Numbered from the stretch's first letter, positions 9,375 through 18,230 are shown. The stretch is DNA of 64,000 bases from Bog-159 sp035499555 (GCA_035499555.1 DATJYO010000036.1:124001-188000); one strand, 5' to 3'. Notes: generated from the sequence alone by a model not told the origin. Program-made: numbers and translations.

Positions 9375-12300
9375 TCGCGCCCTGCTCAACCCAGTCCCTC
9401 CCGCTCGCCCCCTTGCAGCGCGCTATGGTGCTCGCCTCGCTGCGGGCGCCCGGTTCCGGCGTCTACGTGATCCAGGACGTGTGCCAGAGCGACGGCCCGC
9501 TCGACTTCGATACCCTGCGCGCCGCATGGCCGGCGATCGCCGCCCGCCATGAGGCCCTGCGTACCTCCATCGAAACCGATGCCGAAGGCCAGTTCACCCG
9601 CACCGTCCACCCGTCGCCGGAGGTGTCCTGGCAGCGATCCGCCGCGCCCCTGGCCGCGTTCCTGCCCGCGGACTCGCAGCGCGGCTTCGAATTTCGCGGC
9701 GCCGTGCCCATGCGCTTCCACCTGCTCGATGGCGGCCGCACGCTGGTCTGGACCGTGCACCACGCCCTCCTCGACGGCCGCTCCCTCGAGATCGTGTGGC
9801 GCGAGCTGTTCGCCGTCTATGATGGCCTTCGCGCCGGAGTCCGCATTTCGCTCCCGCCCGTCGCGCCCTTCGCGCCGCCTGCTGAAGATCGCGCCGCGCC
9901 GCCCGCCCCCGCGGACCATCCCGCCTTCCTGGTGGACCGGTGTTACCGCCACGATCCTTCAACCCAGCCGTCCGCCCATCGCCGCGCCGAATTCTCCGCG
10001 CCGGACACCCAGGCCCTGGCCGCCTTCGCCGCCGCCCACGGCGTCACCATGCACACCCTGGTGCAGGCCGCCTGGGCTCTCCTGCTGAGCCGCTACAGCG
10101 GATGCTCCGAAGTGGTATTCGGCGTCACCCGCAACGGGCGCACTCCCGCCGCGGCCGCCGCCGTCGGGTTGCTGATCGAGACTGTCCCCCTGCGCGTCGC
10201 TCTCGACCCCCAGTCTTCCGTGCGCGGCTTCCTGCGCGAGATCCGCCGCCATTGGCTCGCCCTGCGCGCATGCGCCGCGCCGCCCGCCCTCTTCGATAGC
10301 ATTCTGGTCTACGATCGCCAACCGGTCGAAGAGTCCATGCGGAACCTCGGCGGAACCTGGCTGACCCGCCGCCTGCGCCGCATACAGCGCACCGGCGAGC
10401 CGCTGACGCTGGTCGCCTATGGTTCGCCGTGCCTCACCCTGGACCTCCACTACGACACGCTGCTCTACAGCGAAGCCACCATCGCGCGCGCCGCGCAACA
10501 TCTGCAACACCTCTTGCGCGAGCTGGCCCGTGACCCCGCCCGCCCCGTCGGCGAGGTCGAGATGATCCCGTCCGCCGAACATCGCTGGCTGATCCAGGAG
10601 TTGAACCGGACCGCCGCTCCCTATCCCGAGCCGCTGTGTGTCCACCGGCTGATCGAAGCCCAGGCCCGCCTGAGGCCGGATCACACCGCGCTGGAGGATC
10701 GCGGCGTCACGATCTCTTTCACCGGCCTGAACCGCCGCGCCAATCGCCTGGCCCGCCTGTTCCAGGCGCAAGGTCTCCGCGCCCACGACCTGGTCGTCAT
10801 CCGCATGGAGCCCGCGCCCGACGCCGTGGTGGCCATCCTGGCCGTGCTCAAAGCCGGCGCCGCTTTTCTCCCCATCTCGCCCGACGCGCCGGAAGCGCGT
10901 GTCTCCCGCATGCTGGAAGATGCCCGCCCCAAGCTCGTGATCGACGGCCCCGCATTCGCGGCTCTCGCCCTCGCCTGCTCCGACCTGGACTCCGCCGATC
11001 TGCCCGGGATCCCCGCTCCCGATGACATGGCCTACGCCATATTCACCTCCGGATCCACCGGCCGCCCCAAGGTGGTCGCCGTCAGCCATCGCGCGCTGGC
11101 CTGCAACATGGTCGCCGCCCGCCGCGCCTTCGATCTCTCCCCGCACGACCGGCGGCTGCAGTTCGCCTCGCCGTCCGCGGATGCCTATGTGGCCGAGATC
11201 TGCAATTTCCTGGCCGCCGGGTCCACCATCGTGTTCGGCCTCGAACGCGCCAACCGGTCCATCGCCGCCTTTCTGCGCTTCGTGGATCAACATCGCATCA
11301 CCATCACGGCCATGCCCGCCAGTTGGTGGAGCGAATGGGTGGCCAGCATGGCCGCGGGCGATGGCGCTCTGCCCGCCACTCTGCGCCTTCTCGTTGTCGG
11401 GATGGAGCGGATGAGTCCGGCCATGCTGCGCCAATGGAAACATCTCGTAGGCGAACGCGTGCGCCTGTTCAACGTCTACGGACCCTCCGAGGCCGCCCCC
11501 ATCGCCACCGTCTACGAAACCGGCGCGTCCCCCTGGGAAAGCGAATCCTGCGTGCCCATCGGCATGCCCATCGACAACGTGCGCGCCTATGTCCTCGATA
11601 GCCGCCGCCGGCCGGTCCCCATCGGCGTCCCGGGCGAACTGTACATCGGCGGCGCGGGGGTCGGCCTCGGTTACCTGCACGCCGCCGCGCTGACCGCCGA
11701 GCGCTTTCTGCCCGATCCGTTCCACCTCGAATCCGCTGCCCGCATGTACGCGAGCGGCGATCTCGTGTACCGCCTTCCCGACGGCAACCTGGTCTTCCTC
11801 GGCCGCGCGGACCGGCAGGCCAAGATCCGCGGCTTCCGCGTCGATCTGGAGGAGATCGAGGAGCGCCTGGCGCTCTACCCCGGAATCCGCCAGTGCGCCG
11901 TCGCGCTCGCCGGCGATCCGGGCGAGGAAAAGTTGATCGCTTATCTCGTCTCTGCCGCCGAACCTCCCGCCGCCTCCTCCCTGCGCCAATTCCTGGCGCG
12001 CCATCTGCCCGGCCACATGATTCCCGCCGCGTTCGGCCTGGTGAGCCGGCTGCCCCGCGCGGCCACCGGCAAGATCGATCGCCAGGTCCTCGCCGCCTGC
12101 GACGTGCAATGGCTCGCCGCTCTGCCGGACTACCAGGAGCCCGCCACCCCCATGGAGCGGCGCATAGCCGCTCTGTGGTGCGAGATCCTCCACATCGCCC
12201 GCGCCGGCGCCGCCACCAGCTTCTTCGATCTCGGCGGCGACAGCCTGCGCGCCACCCGCCTGATCGCGCGCCTGCGCTCGGACTTCGGCCAAGAACTTCC

Positions 12301-13222
12301 TCTTCAGACCCTGCTGCGCGCCCCCACCATCGCGCAGATGGCCCGCGTGCTCGAAGACGGCGCCGATGCTGCGGCTTTGCCCGCCGTGCTGGCCCAGGCT
12401 CCGGACGGCGTCCGCCTGCCCTTGTTCTGCATCACTTCCTCCGCGGTGGACCTGCAGGTCTTCCGCCAGATCTCCAGGCATCTGGCCGATGAGCAGCCCT
12501 TCTACGTCATGAGCCCGCCCGTGCGCGACGCCGAGCCGCAGCAGACCGTCGAAGAACTGGCGCGCCGCGTCTGCCGCTCCATACGCGAAACCCGGCCGCA
12601 CGGTCCCTACCTGCTGGGCGGCTATTGTTTCGGCGGCGTCCTGGCCTTCGAGGCCGCCCGCCAGTTGGCCGCAGCCTCCGAAGAAGTGAAACTGCTGGCC
12701 CTGTTCGATACTCCCACGCCGGGCTATCCCAAGCTGTTGCGCCGCCGGCGCCAATATTGGCGCCACCTCGTCTCCGGCGCCGCCGTCGGCGCGCGCGAGG
12801 TTGCCGAACACGCCCGCGTCGTCGGCCGGCTGATACGCCGGAGAATCTCGGCCGGCGCCCGGCGCGCGCTGCTCTCGGCCGGCCTCGAGCAGAGCGCCGT
12901 GCACCAGAACGAGATCGCCGCCCGCATGTACGTTCCGAAGTCCGTCGCCGTGCCCGTCGTCCACTTCATCGCCGGCGACGATGCCGTCAGCACGCGCGTA
13001 TTGGAAGATCCCCGGCTGGGCTGGCGCGACTTCTGCACCGGCGAGTTCCGCATCTGCCGCGTCGGCGGCTCCCACAGTACCCTGCTGCTCGACGCGCATT
13101 CCGGCCGGACTGCTGCCCTCCTGGGCGCCATCCTCCGCGAGTTGGATGCATCGCCTTCGGCCGCCAGTCACGCCGCCGCTGAAAATATTTTCCAGCCCGC
13201 CTCAACCACTTACCGCCGCTGA
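9371..13222 (+). CDS. Single-module non-ribosomal peptide synthetase (C-A-PCP-TE)
   Basis: A 1283-residue NRPS. Condensation domain: residues ~10-430, active-site HHxxxDG at 130-136. Adenylation domain: ~440-935, with TSGSTGRPK (~560), NVYGPSE (~700), YASGD, and KIRGFRVDLEEIEE (~817). Peptidyl carrier: FFDLGGDSLRATRL with phosphopantetheine Ser ~958. Thioesterase: ~1015-1275 with GGYCFGG, so the nucleophile at ~1086 is Cys rather than Ser, and a GSHSTLLLD segment supplying the His. The GTG at 9371 is chosen because it overlaps the preceding stop (GTGA) and gives a complete C-domain N terminus (PLAPLQRAM). The adenylation pocket keeps the amino-acid-binding Asp in SADAYVAE; by eye its lining is mostly small and aliphatic. 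A lone C-first module implies that a donor comes from another enzyme. The product is unknown. Confidence 0.93.
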   Translation: MIAPCSTQSLPLAPLQRAMVLASLRAPGSGVYVIQDVCQSDGPLDFDTLRAAWPAIAARHEALRTSIETDAEGQFTRTVHPSPEVSWQRSAAPLAAFLPADSQRGFEFRGAVPMRFHLLDGGRTLVWTVHHALLDGRSLEIVWRELFAVYDGLRAGVRISLPPVAPFAPPAEDRAAPPAPADHPAFLVDRCYRHDPSTQPSAHRRAEFSAPDTQALAAFAAAHGVTMHTLVQAAWALLLSRYSGCSEVVFGVTRNGRTPAAAAAVGLLIETVPLRVALDPQSSVRGFLREIRRHWLALRACAAPPALFDSILVYDRQPVEESMRNLGGTWLTRRLRRIQRTGEPLTLVAYGSPCLTLDLHYDTLLYSEATIARAAQHLQHLLRELARDPARPVGEVEMIPSAEHRWLIQELNRTAAPYPEPLCVHRLIEAQARLRPDHTALEDRGVTISFTGLNRRANRLARLFQAQGLRAHDLVVIRMEPAPDAVVAILAVLKAGAAFLPISPDAPEARVSRMLEDARPKLVIDGPAFAALALACSDLDSADLPGIPAPDDMAYAIFTSGSTGRPKVVAVSHRALACNMVAARRAFDLSPHDRRLQFASPSADAYVAEICNFLAAGSTIVFGLERANRSIAAFLRFVDQHRITITAMPASWWSEWVASMAAGDGALPATLRLLVVGMERMSPAMLRQWKHLVGERVRLFNVYGPSEAAPIATVYETGASPWESESCVPIGMPIDNVRAYVLDSRRRPVPIGVPGELYIGGAGVGLGYLHAAALTAERFLPDPFHLESAARMYASGDLVYRLPDGNLVFLGRADRQAKIRGFRVDLEEIEERLALYPGIRQCAVALAGDPGEEKLIAYLVSAAEPPAASSLRQFLARHLPGHMIPAAFGLVSRLPRAATGKIDRQVLAACDVQWLAALPDYQEPATPMERRIAALWCEILHIARAGAATSFFDLGGDSLRATRLIARLRSDFGQELPLQTLLRAPTIAQMARVLEDGADAAALPAVLAQAPDGVRLPLFCITSSAVDLQVFRQISRHLADEQPFYVMSPPVRDAEPQQTVEELARRVCRSIRETRPHGPYLLGGYCFGGVLAFEAARQLAAASEEVKLLALFDTPTPGYPKLLRRRRQYWRHLVSGAAVGAREVAEHARVVGRLIRRRISAGARRALLSAGLEQSAVHQNEIAARMYVPKSVAVPVVHFIAGDDAVSTRVLEDPRLGWRDFCTGEFRICRVGGSHSTLLLDAHSGRTAALLGAILRELDASPSAASHAAAENIFQPASTTYRR

Positions 13223-13273
13223 TCTCCCCCGTCCCTTCCGGCCCTGTGCTTTTCTGAAATTCAAAGGAAGCCT

Positions 13274-13810
13274 ATGTCGCCCGATTCCCTCACCCCCATC
13301 CAGCAGAAAGTGCTGGCCTTCATCGCCGCCGGCTACAGCGCCACCGCTGCCGCCTTGCAGGCCGGCGTCCACCGCAATACCGTAGCCAACTGGCTCAAGA
13401 GCGACGCCTTCCGCGAGGCTCTGGAACAATCCCGCTACGAAAAGCAGCTCCTCTACTGGGATCAGGCCCAGGCCGTGATCGCCGAAGGCCTGAATAATCT
13501 GCGCACCCTCATGTACGGCGAGAATGTCCAGCCCGCCGTACGCCTCAACGCCACCAAGGCCTTGCTCCAGCACGTCACCATGTACCTGCCCGTCGAGCCC
13601 GGCCTCATCCTCCCCGAGCCTGCCGAAGTCCTCGTGCCCATGCACAAAAATGCACAACCGGAGCCCGCGCCCGCCGCGGTCCCCATCCGCAAGCCGCCCA
13701 CGCCAGGCCGTAATGACCTCTGTCCTTGCGGCAGCGGACTCAAATACAAGCGTTGTTGTTCGGGCAAGACCGGCCTTCCGCCGGCCGTTCCGCCCGCCGA
13801 CACCGCGTAA
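13274..13810 (+). CDS. Helix-turn-helix protein with C-terminal SEC-C zinc motif
   Basis: A 178-residue protein. Residues ~8-50 form a helix-turn-helix of the phage terminase-small-subunit/phBC6A51 style (ALQAGVHRNTVANWL), residues ~50-110 are helical, and a Pro-rich linker leads to a SEC-C zinc-binding motif (GRNDLCPCGSGLKYKRCC) at about residues 145-162. SEC-C motifs occur at the C terminus of SecA and in many proteins of unknown function. An AAAGGAAG ribosome binding site lies just ahead of the ATG. The combination suggests a DNA-binding or adaptor protein; no target can be given. Confidence 0.7.
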   Translation: MSPDSLTPIQQKVLAFIAAGYSATAAALQAGVHRNTVANWLKSDAFREALEQSRYEKQLLYWDQAQAVIAEGLNNLRTLMYGENVQPAVRLNATKALLQHVTMYLPVEPGLILPEPAEVLVPMHKNAQPEPAPAAVPIRKPPTPGRNDLCPCGSGLKYKRCCSGKTGLPPAVPPADTA

Positions 13811-13856
13811 CCATCCCCACCCCAGCCTGCCCGGCCCGATACAATGAAACACGGGC

Positions 13857-15428
13857 ATGCATCCTCAACTCATCCTGCGCCTGGTAGGTCTGCGCTATAA
13901 GCTGCTCTGGGCCCAGACCCGCACCCGCAACGGACGTATCGCTTTGTTCCTCTCGGGCTACACCCTGGCGATCCTGATCCTCATCCTGCTCACCGCCGGC
14001 GGCTACGGCGCCGCTCTGGTCGCGGTTCGCTCCGGCAAAGCCGAGGTCGTCGCCCAGGCCGTGCTGGGTGGCCTCTTTCTGAACGCCCTCCTCATCGCCG
14101 TGGTCACTGGTTTCGGCATCAACACCGCCTTCACCGACGCCGCCCTGCGCCGCTTCCCGCTGGACGCCCGCGCGCGCCTGGCCGCCCGCCACCTCACCGG
14201 ACTCCTGGAGCCTGTCTGGCTGTTCGCCTTCGGCCTCTTTGCCGGCCTCGCCGTCGGACTCTACGTCTTCGGCGCCGGCAGCTTCGGGTGGGGCCTCCTC
14301 GGCGCCCTCCTGCTGCTCGTCGCCGACTACCTGCTGGCGCGCGTGCTGGCCACCCTCATCGAATGGCTCGCCCACGTGCGCGGCGGCACTGCCATCCTGT
14401 TCCTCCTCCTCGTCTCCGTGTGCATGCTGCCCGGACTTCTGATTCCCCGCCTGGAAAACGCCCACGGCGCCAAGGAGGCCGCCCTCGCCACCCTGCGCCA
14501 CACGCCGCCCTTCGCCGCCGCCTCCCTGATGGTGCATCCGGATACCGCGCTGCTGCCCGCCTTCTCGCTGCTCCTCGTCTGGATCGTCGCCCTCCTCCTG
14601 CTTCTCGCCTGGCTCGAACACCGGGCCGCCATTCCGCGCAGCCAGGCCGCCGCCGCCGTCACCTGGGACGATCGTTACGAGCGCGCGGCCGCCGTCTTCG
14701 GCCCCACCCTGGCCCCCCTCGTGGGACGCACCCTGCGTTATTACGTCCGCTCCAACAAGGTGCGTTTCAATTTCCTGTTCGCCCTCCCCGCCTGTGCCTT
14801 CCTCACCTTCGCCAATGCCCACGTCGCTGGACCCCTGCACTACTTCGTCCGTGCGCTCGGCACCTTCACTATCGCCGGATTCCTGGGCACCGCCGTCATG
14901 TCCACCAACCAGTTTGGCTTTGATTCCTCCGGCTTCCGCCGTTACTTCCTGCTGCCTGTGGCGCCCGGCCGGATCCTGCGCGCCAGCAGCTATACCGCGC
15001 TCTCGCTCGGCGGCGTGCTGGTCACCGTTGCCCTCCTGCTGTGGCTGTTCTTCGCGCCCGTGCCCTTCGACCCGCGCATGTTCCCCATGCTGCTGGGCTG
15101 CGGTGTCGGCGGCCTGTTCCTCTTCAACGCCCTGGCCGTCTGGACCTCGCTCCTCTGGCCCCGCCGCACCGATTTCGAAAGCACCTTCGGCAACCAGCTT
15201 TCGCTCGGCGCCAACGTGCTCCTGATCGGCGGCATCCTCGCCGCCATCTTCGGCGTGTTCTACCTCGACCGCACCGTCACGCCGCAAGCCGTGCTCGGCT
15301 TCTGGTGGCTGCCCCCGCTGGCGGCCGCGGCGGCCATCGCATTCTACTCGTACTCGCTGGGCCTCGGCGCCCGCATCTTCGTGGGCCGCCGCGAAGCGCT
15401 ATTGAATATCATCGAAGGACGGAACTGA
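13857..15428 (+). CDS. ABC transporter permease (ABC-2-like)
   Basis: A 523-residue integral membrane protein with roughly ten to twelve hydrophobic segments (for example IALFLSGYTLAILILILLTA near residue 28 and LGGVLVTVALLLWLFFAPV near residue 385). It ends 4 bp before the ATP-binding gene, so the two form an operon and an exporter-type ABC system. The substrate is unknown. A TACAAT -10-like hexamer at 13840-13845 would place transcription start only about 5 bases before the ATG, a pattern seen at several genes here. The NRPS lies upstream, so export of its product is possible but is not shown by the sequence. Confidence 0.78.
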   Translation: MHPQLILRLVGLRYKLLWAQTRTRNGRIALFLSGYTLAILILILLTAGGYGAALVAVRSGKAEVVAQAVLGGLFLNALLIAVVTGFGINTAFTDAALRRFPLDARARLAARHLTGLLEPVWLFAFGLFAGLAVGLYVFGAGSFGWGLLGALLLLVADYLLARVLATLIEWLAHVRGGTAILFLLLVSVCMLPGLLIPRLENAHGAKEAALATLRHTPPFAAASLMVHPDTALLPAFSLLLVWIVALLLLLAWLEHRAAIPRSQAAAAVTWDDRYERAAAVFGPTLAPLVGRTLRYYVRSNKVRFNFLFALPACAFLTFANAHVAGPLHYFVRALGTFTIAGFLGTAVMSTNQFGFDSSGFRRYFLLPVAPGRILRASSYTALSLGGVLVTVALLLWLFFAPVPFDPRMFPMLLGCGVGGLFLFNALAVWTSLLWPRRTDFESTFGNQLSLGANVLLIGGILAAIFGVFYLDRTVTPQAVLGFWWLPPLAAAAAIAFYSYSLGLGARIFVGRREALLNIIEGRN

Positions 15429-15432
15429 TCCC

Positions 15433-16206
15433 TTGACCCCTGCCATCGAAATCTCCCACCTGACCAAGACATACGGACAGACCCTCGCCGTCGCGGATCT
15501 CTCCCTCACCGTGCCCGCCGGCACCTTGTTCGGCTTCCTCGGCCCCAACGGTTCCGGCAAGAGCACCACCATCGGCTGCCTGACCGGCCTCCTCGATCCC
15601 ACCGCCGGCGAGATCCGCATCCTCGGCGAGCCCTTCCGCGACGGCGCCGTTTCGCTCAAACAGCGCATGGGCGTCATGCCGGAATCGCTCGGCCTCTTCG
15701 ACGCCCTCTACGCCCACGAGTTTCTCTTCTTCCAGGCCCGCATGTTCGGCCTGGACGAGGAGACCGCCCGCCGCCGCGTCAATGAGCTGCTCGCCGCCAT
15801 GGAGCTCGCCGATACCGGCAAGAAGCGCCTCTCCGAATTCAGCGCCGGCATGCGCAAACGCGTAGCCTTCGCCGCCGCCGTCATCCACTCGCCGGAGCTG
15901 CTGTTCCTCGACGAACCCTTCGAGAGCATCGATCCCGCCGGCGTCGCCTCCATCAAGCAGTGGCTGCACAAGATCACCGCCCAGGGCCGCACCATCTTCC
16001 TCACCACCCACGTTCTGGAAACCGTCGAGCGCCTCTGCCGGCAGGTAGCCATCATTACCCGTCCCGGCAAGCTCGTCTGGCAGGGCGATATCACCAGCCT
16101 CGATCGCGACGGCGTACTGGTGCACGACGGCCGGGAGTTCCGTACCCTGGAGCAGTTGTTCCTGCACTTGACCGGCGAGCGCTACGCCGAGCTGGATTGG
16201 TTGTGA
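15433..16206 (+). CDS. ABC transporter ATP-binding protein
   Basis: The ATPase partner of the preceding permease. It has Walker A GPNGSGKSTT (~residues 36-45), a divergent signature FSAGMRKRVAFAAA (~138), Walker B ELLFLDEPFESIDP (~155) and the switch histidine in FLTTHVLE. About 257 residues is standard for a single nucleotide-binding domain. The start is a TTG at 15433, 4 bp after the permease stop, and the protein begins MTPAIEISHLTKTYG, a typical N terminus. The FxSIDP motif in place of the common SGLDP is characteristic of ABC-2-type exporters. Confidence 0.9.
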   Translation: MTPAIEISHLTKTYGQTLAVADLSLTVPAGTLFGFLGPNGSGKSTTIGCLTGLLDPTAGEIRILGEPFRDGAVSLKQRMGVMPESLGLFDALYAHEFLFFQARMFGLDEETARRRVNELLAAMELADTGKKRLSEFSAGMRKRVAFAAAVIHSPELLFLDEPFESIDPAGVASIKQWLHKITAQGRTIFLTTHVLETVERLCRQVAIITRPGKLVWQGDITSLDRDGVLVHDGREFRTLEQLFLHLTGERYAELDWL

Positions 16207-16257
16207 CGCGCGCGGCCACTGCGCGCTAAAAAGAACCCGAAGGGGCGCGTCTGCCCC

Positions 16258-16315
16258 AAAAGAAAAACCGCATCGGGGCTGCTCTTAGGACCGGCTAGAG
16301 CTACCACCGATGCGG
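16258..16315 (-). terminator. Branched intrinsic terminator (minus strand)
   Basis: On the minus strand a perfect 9-bp stem CCGCATCGG / CCGATGCGG (16307-16315 with 16268-16276) encloses a second hairpin (16281-16288 with 16295-16301, one bulge, loop of six). It is followed directly by TTTTTCTTTT (plus-strand aaaagaaaaa, 16258-16267). This is a textbook Rho-independent terminator shape, but no annotated minus-strand gene lies upstream of it, so it probably ends a noncoding transcript. A further GGGGC/GCCCC hairpin sits at 16242-16257. Confidence 0.6.
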
Positions 16316-16472
16316 CTCGCCCTGGTTTGGGCTGGGATCGGGCGGCGGACCATCTGGATCAGCATTGTCAACCGGCATCCCTGGCAAGGTCCGCGTCCAA
16401 CTTTCCTCGCCACGAATGCCAGATGATTACCGCAACCGCTAACCCCCGGGGAGATGAAGATTCCAATGCTAC

Positions 16473-16503
16473 AAAAAAACCCCTCTGTTGCAACCAACAA
16501 GGG
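16473..16503 (-). terminator. Intrinsic terminator of the candidate small RNA
   Basis: The minus strand reads CCCTTGTTG, a short loop, then CAACAGAGGG (one bulged base), followed by a seven-T run after one G (plus-strand aaaaaaa at 16473-16479). The hairpin plus T-tract orientation shows termination on the minus strand. It defines the 3' end of the candidate RNA starting near 16629. Confidence 0.65.
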
Positions 16504-16629
16504 AAGACTCCCGAGCCCAAAACTTCCTGCGAACAGCGGCTCCCGCAAGCACGTTGTCTTGTTGCGCCCGTTCCTCTTCCGCCTGCCTGTTGCAGCAGAG
16601 GGCAGGTTAAAAGTTACTTCGCCAATTCA
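16473..16629 (-). ncRNA. Candidate small RNA gene (minus strand, ~157 nt)
   Basis: The gene is bounded by a good sigma-70-like promoter (16636-16664) and an intrinsic terminator (16473-16503), with no convincing reading frame. The minus strand inside contains two arms, 16602-16589 and 16494-16481, that can pair over 13 of 14 positions to form a closing stem around ~94 nt. Alternatively each arm can fold locally, the 3' arm as the terminator hairpin. A long closing stem with an internal structured loop resembles the layout of 6S RNA, but no 6S sequence signature was recognised, so the family is left open. Confidence 0.5.
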
Positions 16630-16635
16630 TCACCG

Positions 16636-16664
16636 AAAATAGCAACCGGATCACCAAGTGTCAA
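16636..16664 (-). promoter_or_regulatory. Sigma-70-like promoter for the candidate small RNA
   Basis: On the minus strand a consensus TTGACA -35 (plus-strand 16659-16664) is separated by exactly 17 bp from TATTTT (plus-strand 16636-16641). It points away from the heparinase-like gene into the noncoding stretch. Transcription would start near 16629. It is one of the best promoter matches in the window. Confidence 0.6.
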
Positions 16665-16768
16665 TCTTTTCTATCATGCTGAAATTGCGCAACGACCACG
16701 GGACGCTTCCCACCCCCGCCGTGGCCGTACCGGGCGGCCCCTGTGTCGCTATGACACAATCAGGGGGA

Positions 16769-18115
16769 ATGCCGTTTCTCCGCGTCTCCGCCGCCGCCCT
16801 GGCGTCCCTGCTCCTCGCCGGCGCCGCCTTGGGCCAGGACGAGAACGTGCGCGTCGATACGCCTCATCCGCGCCTGTTCCTCACCGCCCAGCGCCTCCGC
16901 CGCCTGCGCCGCGAACGCGAACGCCAGTCGTTGCGCTGGAATCAGTTCAACCTCCTCATGGCCGGCAAAGCTCCCATGCCCGAGCCGGGCTTCGCCGGCG
17001 CTCTCTACTACCAGGTCGCCGGCGATACCGCTTCCGGACGCCAGGCGATTGCCTGGGCTCTCGGCCCCGCTACCGATCTCCGCCAGCTCGCCTTGGTCTT
17101 CGATTGGTGCCAGGATCTTCTCGGTGATGCGCAATCCAAAACCCTGGCCGCCAAAATCGCGCACGGTATCCAGCTTAGCCGCCGCGACACCTCCGTCGCC
17201 GCCGTGCGCTCGCGCCTCCTCGCCGCCGTGGCCCTCTCCGGCCACCTGCCCGCCGTCCCCGAAAACGAGCTGTCCGCCGTGCTCCACCAATGGTGGCGGG
17301 GCGCCATCCTGCCCGCCCTGAAAAGCGGCCGCCTGGCGCTCACCCGCGACGATTCTTATCCCCTGATGGAAATCCTGCACGCCGTCCGCGACAATCTGAT
17401 CGTCGACCTGCGCGAGGACGCCCCCCAATTCTTCAGCGATCTCCCGAATGTGCAAATACTGAGCTACTATCCCGCCACCTATCCCGCGGGCGAAAACGAA
17501 TACCGGATCCCCGCCGGACCCCATCCCGCCGCCGAACCTGACCTGCGCCGCGCCGCCCTCTCCCGCGCCGCCGAGTTCGCCATGATCGCCTACGACAGCA
17601 ATGCCCCCGGCAGCCAGATCCTGCAAGGCTGGCTCCTGAACGACAATTTCCTGCTCCGCGGTACCTTCGGCGCGCCCTACGAATTCCTGTGGGCCAATCC
17701 CTATCAGCCCGGCCTGAGCTTCCACCAGGCGCCCCTGGTCTTCCACGACCGCCAGTTCGGACGCCTGTTTGCCCGCTCCAGTTGGGAGGAGTCCGCCGCC
17801 TGGCTCGGTTCTTTCCGCGGCGAGCTGCAGCTCTTTCACGAAGGCGCCGTGACCTCCCTCGACCCGCGCGCCGCCGAGGAGCCTCTGGACCTCGGCCGCG
17901 CCATCGTCGTCTTCGCCGCCGGCGCCCGTAAGTTCACCGTCAAAGCGCCGGACAAAACTTCCGTCTTCGTCGTCGGACTCGAGCCCCGCCGCCGCTACCT
18001 CATCGAAATCGACGACGAGGGGATGGCCGAAGCGCAGACCGATCCCGGCGGCATCCTGGAAATCGACGTCCCCCACGACGTCGAAATCGGCGTGCGCCTC
18101 CACGCATCGCCGTGA
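16769..18115 (+). CDS. Secreted heparinase II/III-like protein
   Basis: A 448-residue exported protein. The signal peptide (MPFLRVSAAALASLLLAGAALGQ) is followed by HPRLFLTAQRLRRLRRERE, an opening typical of alpha-helical polysaccharide-lyase-like proteins of the heparinase/alginate-lyase group, then a helical region (residues ~60-280) and a beta-rich C-terminal half (FHDRQFGRLFARSSWEESAAWLGSFRG). Catalytic residues could not be placed with confidence, so lyase activity is an inference. In-frame starts at 16751 and further upstream exist; 16769 gives the cleanest signal peptide, although its GGGGG ribosome site is very close. The gene stands alone downstream of the noncoding RNA region. Confidence 0.6.
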   Translation: MPFLRVSAAALASLLLAGAALGQDENVRVDTPHPRLFLTAQRLRRLRRERERQSLRWNQFNLLMAGKAPMPEPGFAGALYYQVAGDTASGRQAIAWALGPATDLRQLALVFDWCQDLLGDAQSKTLAAKIAHGIQLSRRDTSVAAVRSRLLAAVALSGHLPAVPENELSAVLHQWWRGAILPALKSGRLALTRDDSYPLMEILHAVRDNLIVDLREDAPQFFSDLPNVQILSYYPATYPAGENEYRIPAGPHPAAEPDLRRAALSRAAEFAMIAYDSNAPGSQILQGWLLNDNFLLRGTFGAPYEFLWANPYQPGLSFHQAPLVFHDRQFGRLFARSSWEESAAWLGSFRGELQLFHEGAVTSLDPRAAEEPLDLGRAIVVFAAGARKFTVKAPDKTSVFVVGLEPRRRYLIEIDDEGMAEAQTDPGGILEIDVPHDVEIGVRLHASP

Positions 18116-18230
18116 CCCACCGTGCGCTACCGAGAAGCTTTATCCCAAAAACGAACAAGACTCCCCGGCCCGCCGCGCCTAAGTCGTTCCCGCATCGTGC
18201 CGCGTTTTGGCGTTGCACCTGCTTAAGCAT

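Noticed and set aside
9959..13171. Very long minus-strand open frame opposite the NRPS
   Set aside because: It mirrors the codon periodicity of the high-G+C NRPS gene, has Gly/Ala/Arg-dominated composition and no domain.
16208..16226. GGCCACTG near the hairpin resembling part of a cobalamin riboswitch
   Set aside because: The B12-box context and the other conserved blocks are absent; the match is only a few bases.
16481..16629. Possible RNase P RNA or tmRNA in the minus-strand noncoding transcript
   Set aside because: The conserved RNase P blocks (GAGGAAAGTCC..) and the tmRNA tRNA-like ends are not present; only generic structure is seen.
16454..16642. Short plus-strand open frame in the noncoding region
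   Set aside because: No ribosome site or family, and it overlaps the better-supported minus-strand promoter, RNA and terminator.
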